Of a stretch of 64,000 nt of DNA, positions 63,350 to 64,000 are shown one piece after another. Origin of the DNA: Ooceraea biroi (Eukaryota > Arthropoda > Insecta > Hymenoptera > Formicidae). Every line of letters starts with the position of its first letter. The stretch's first letter is position 1. The DNA lies in assembly GCF_003672135.1 (NCBI RefSeq), contig NC_039507.1, positions 14,190,278 through 14,254,277 on the forward strand. Reading direction: 5' to 3'. The position numbers and the translations under genes were made by a program. The notes beneath the pieces are model-generated. The model did no database searches, was not told where the DNA came from, and was given only the letters and a program-made list of their open reading frames with translations.

Positions 63350-64000
63350 ATGAACCGCGATAAGCTGTTTTTCCGACATGTGCTTCTTCACTACTTCGAC
63401 CTCAAGAAAACCGCAGTTGAAACGCATCGTTTATTATCCGAAGTGTATGGTGATGAAACTCCATCGGAAAGAACATGTAGAGTTTGGTTTGAATGCTTTC
63501 GAAATGGTGATTTTGACGTAAGAGACAAAGAACGTCCCTGACAGCCGAAAAAATTTGAAGATGTTGAGCTGCAAGAATTGCTCGATGAGAATCCAGCTCA
63601 AACGCTTTTAGAGTTGTCGAAAGCGTTAAATGTTACTCTAATAGCCGTCTCAAAACGCTTGCATGCCATGGGAAAAATTCATAAGGAAGGGATATGGCTA
63701 CCACATGAGTTGTTAGAAAATGCCATTTTGAATCGTTTGTCTATCGCGACTTCTTTGCTTGCCAGGCAAAGAAAAGAGTTTTTTGTGGTGTATTGTGACT
63801 GGCGATGAAAAATGGATTTATTTTGATAATCCCAAGCGGAGGAAATCATGGGTGGATCCCGGTCAACCATCCACTCAACGTCGAAGAGGAATATTCATGA
63901 GCATAAGACCTTGCTCTGCATTTGGTGGGACCAGGAGGGTGTGCTGTATTACGAGCTCTTGCGTTCAAATGAAACCGTTACAGCTGATCGCTACCAACAG
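63350..64000 (+). pseudogene. Mariner transposase (irritans-like), continues off window
   Basis: ATG at 63350 reads MNRDKLFFRHVLLHYFDLKK, TAVETHRLLSEVYGDETPSE, CRVWFECFRNGDFDV, a TGA at 63539, then KKFEDVELQELLDENPAQTL, LELSKALNVTLIAVSKRLHA (second HTH), ILNRLSIATSLLARQRKEFF, a frame change near 63785, VTGDEKWIYFDNPKRRKSWV (first catalytic Asp), LLCIWWDQEGVLYYELL and onward to the window end. One stop and one frame change are visible so far. Confidence 0.9.

Noticed and set aside
1..64000. A bacterial-type operon, defence system or endosymbiont insert
   Set aside because: I found no ribosome-binding-site-led gene clusters or bacterial protein families; all coding signals are eukaryotic transposons or the spondin gene.

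Overview
This is an AT-rich stretch of insect chromosome, dense in transposons. Bits of the insect telomere word TTAGG sit inside repeats, coding exons are flanked by GT/AG splice sites, and the repeat load is typical of arthropods: Copia, Gypsy, Penelope-like, P-element-like, hAT, mariner/Tc1, EnSpm-like, piggyBac-type, Helitron and tRNA-headed SINEs. The mix looks like Hymenoptera, most likely an ant. That is an inference and nothing here proves it. No bacterial or organellar features were seen.

The only convincing host gene is on the plus strand. It encodes a secreted spondin-domain protein of the short M-spondin / spondin-2 type. Exon A (36616-36853) holds the signal peptide and the start of the spondin_N domain. 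Exon B (60294-60604) continues the same domain in exactly matching phase. The 23.4-kb intron between them (36854-60293) is filled with nested transposons. The gene continues past the right edge or into exons I could not find.

Region by region. 1-10 kb: a GTCGAC-rich repeat, a DUF4817-type foldback transposon, a deleted mariner, and a broken Copia relic invaded by a Tc1 element. 10-18 kb: a Helitron end, AT-rich DNA, foldback repeats and purine-rich simple repeats. 18.3-20.9 kb: a 50-bp tandem repeat, then ~320-bp tandem units each carrying splice-site-like signals, a hAT relic, and a short unknown ORF. 21.4-26.0 kb: an almost intact but coding-dead Gypsy element with 179-bp LTRs and a 5-bp target duplication. 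28.0-30.1 kb: a P-element-like foldback with a THAP exon, and 253 bp further on a hAT foldback; both have 8-bp target duplications. 30.4-36.3 kb: foldback families, a Helitron, a Penelope-like element with GIY-YIG endonuclease, and foldbacks carrying TTAGG motifs. 37-60 kb (the intron): a DUF4817 transposase relic, a palindromic element built of 15-16 bp tandem units, a 35-bp minisatellite open in all six frames, three foldback copies (a fourth lies at 17.7 kb) invaded by a TA-flanked MITE, a Penelope-like element, a TTAA piggyBac-type element and a full Copia element, then an EnSpm-like transposase gene split by mariner, LTR-like and Tc1 insertions. 57.6-60.2 kb holds an element with TGTTACGTCC ends, a degenerate minus-strand ORF and a nearly perfect 508-bp palindrome. 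60.8-64 kb: a SINE, two mariners and a LINE endonuclease fragment.

The strongest pattern is the number of long inverted repeats (about fifteen, with arms from ~50 to ~410 bp) and the way copies of one foldback family served as landing sites. Their paralogous copies give 'empty sites', so several target-site duplications can be read directly from the window. Nearly all transposase and retroelement genes are broken by stops or frameshifts, so the elements look inactive although some insertions (Gypsy, Copia) are recent.
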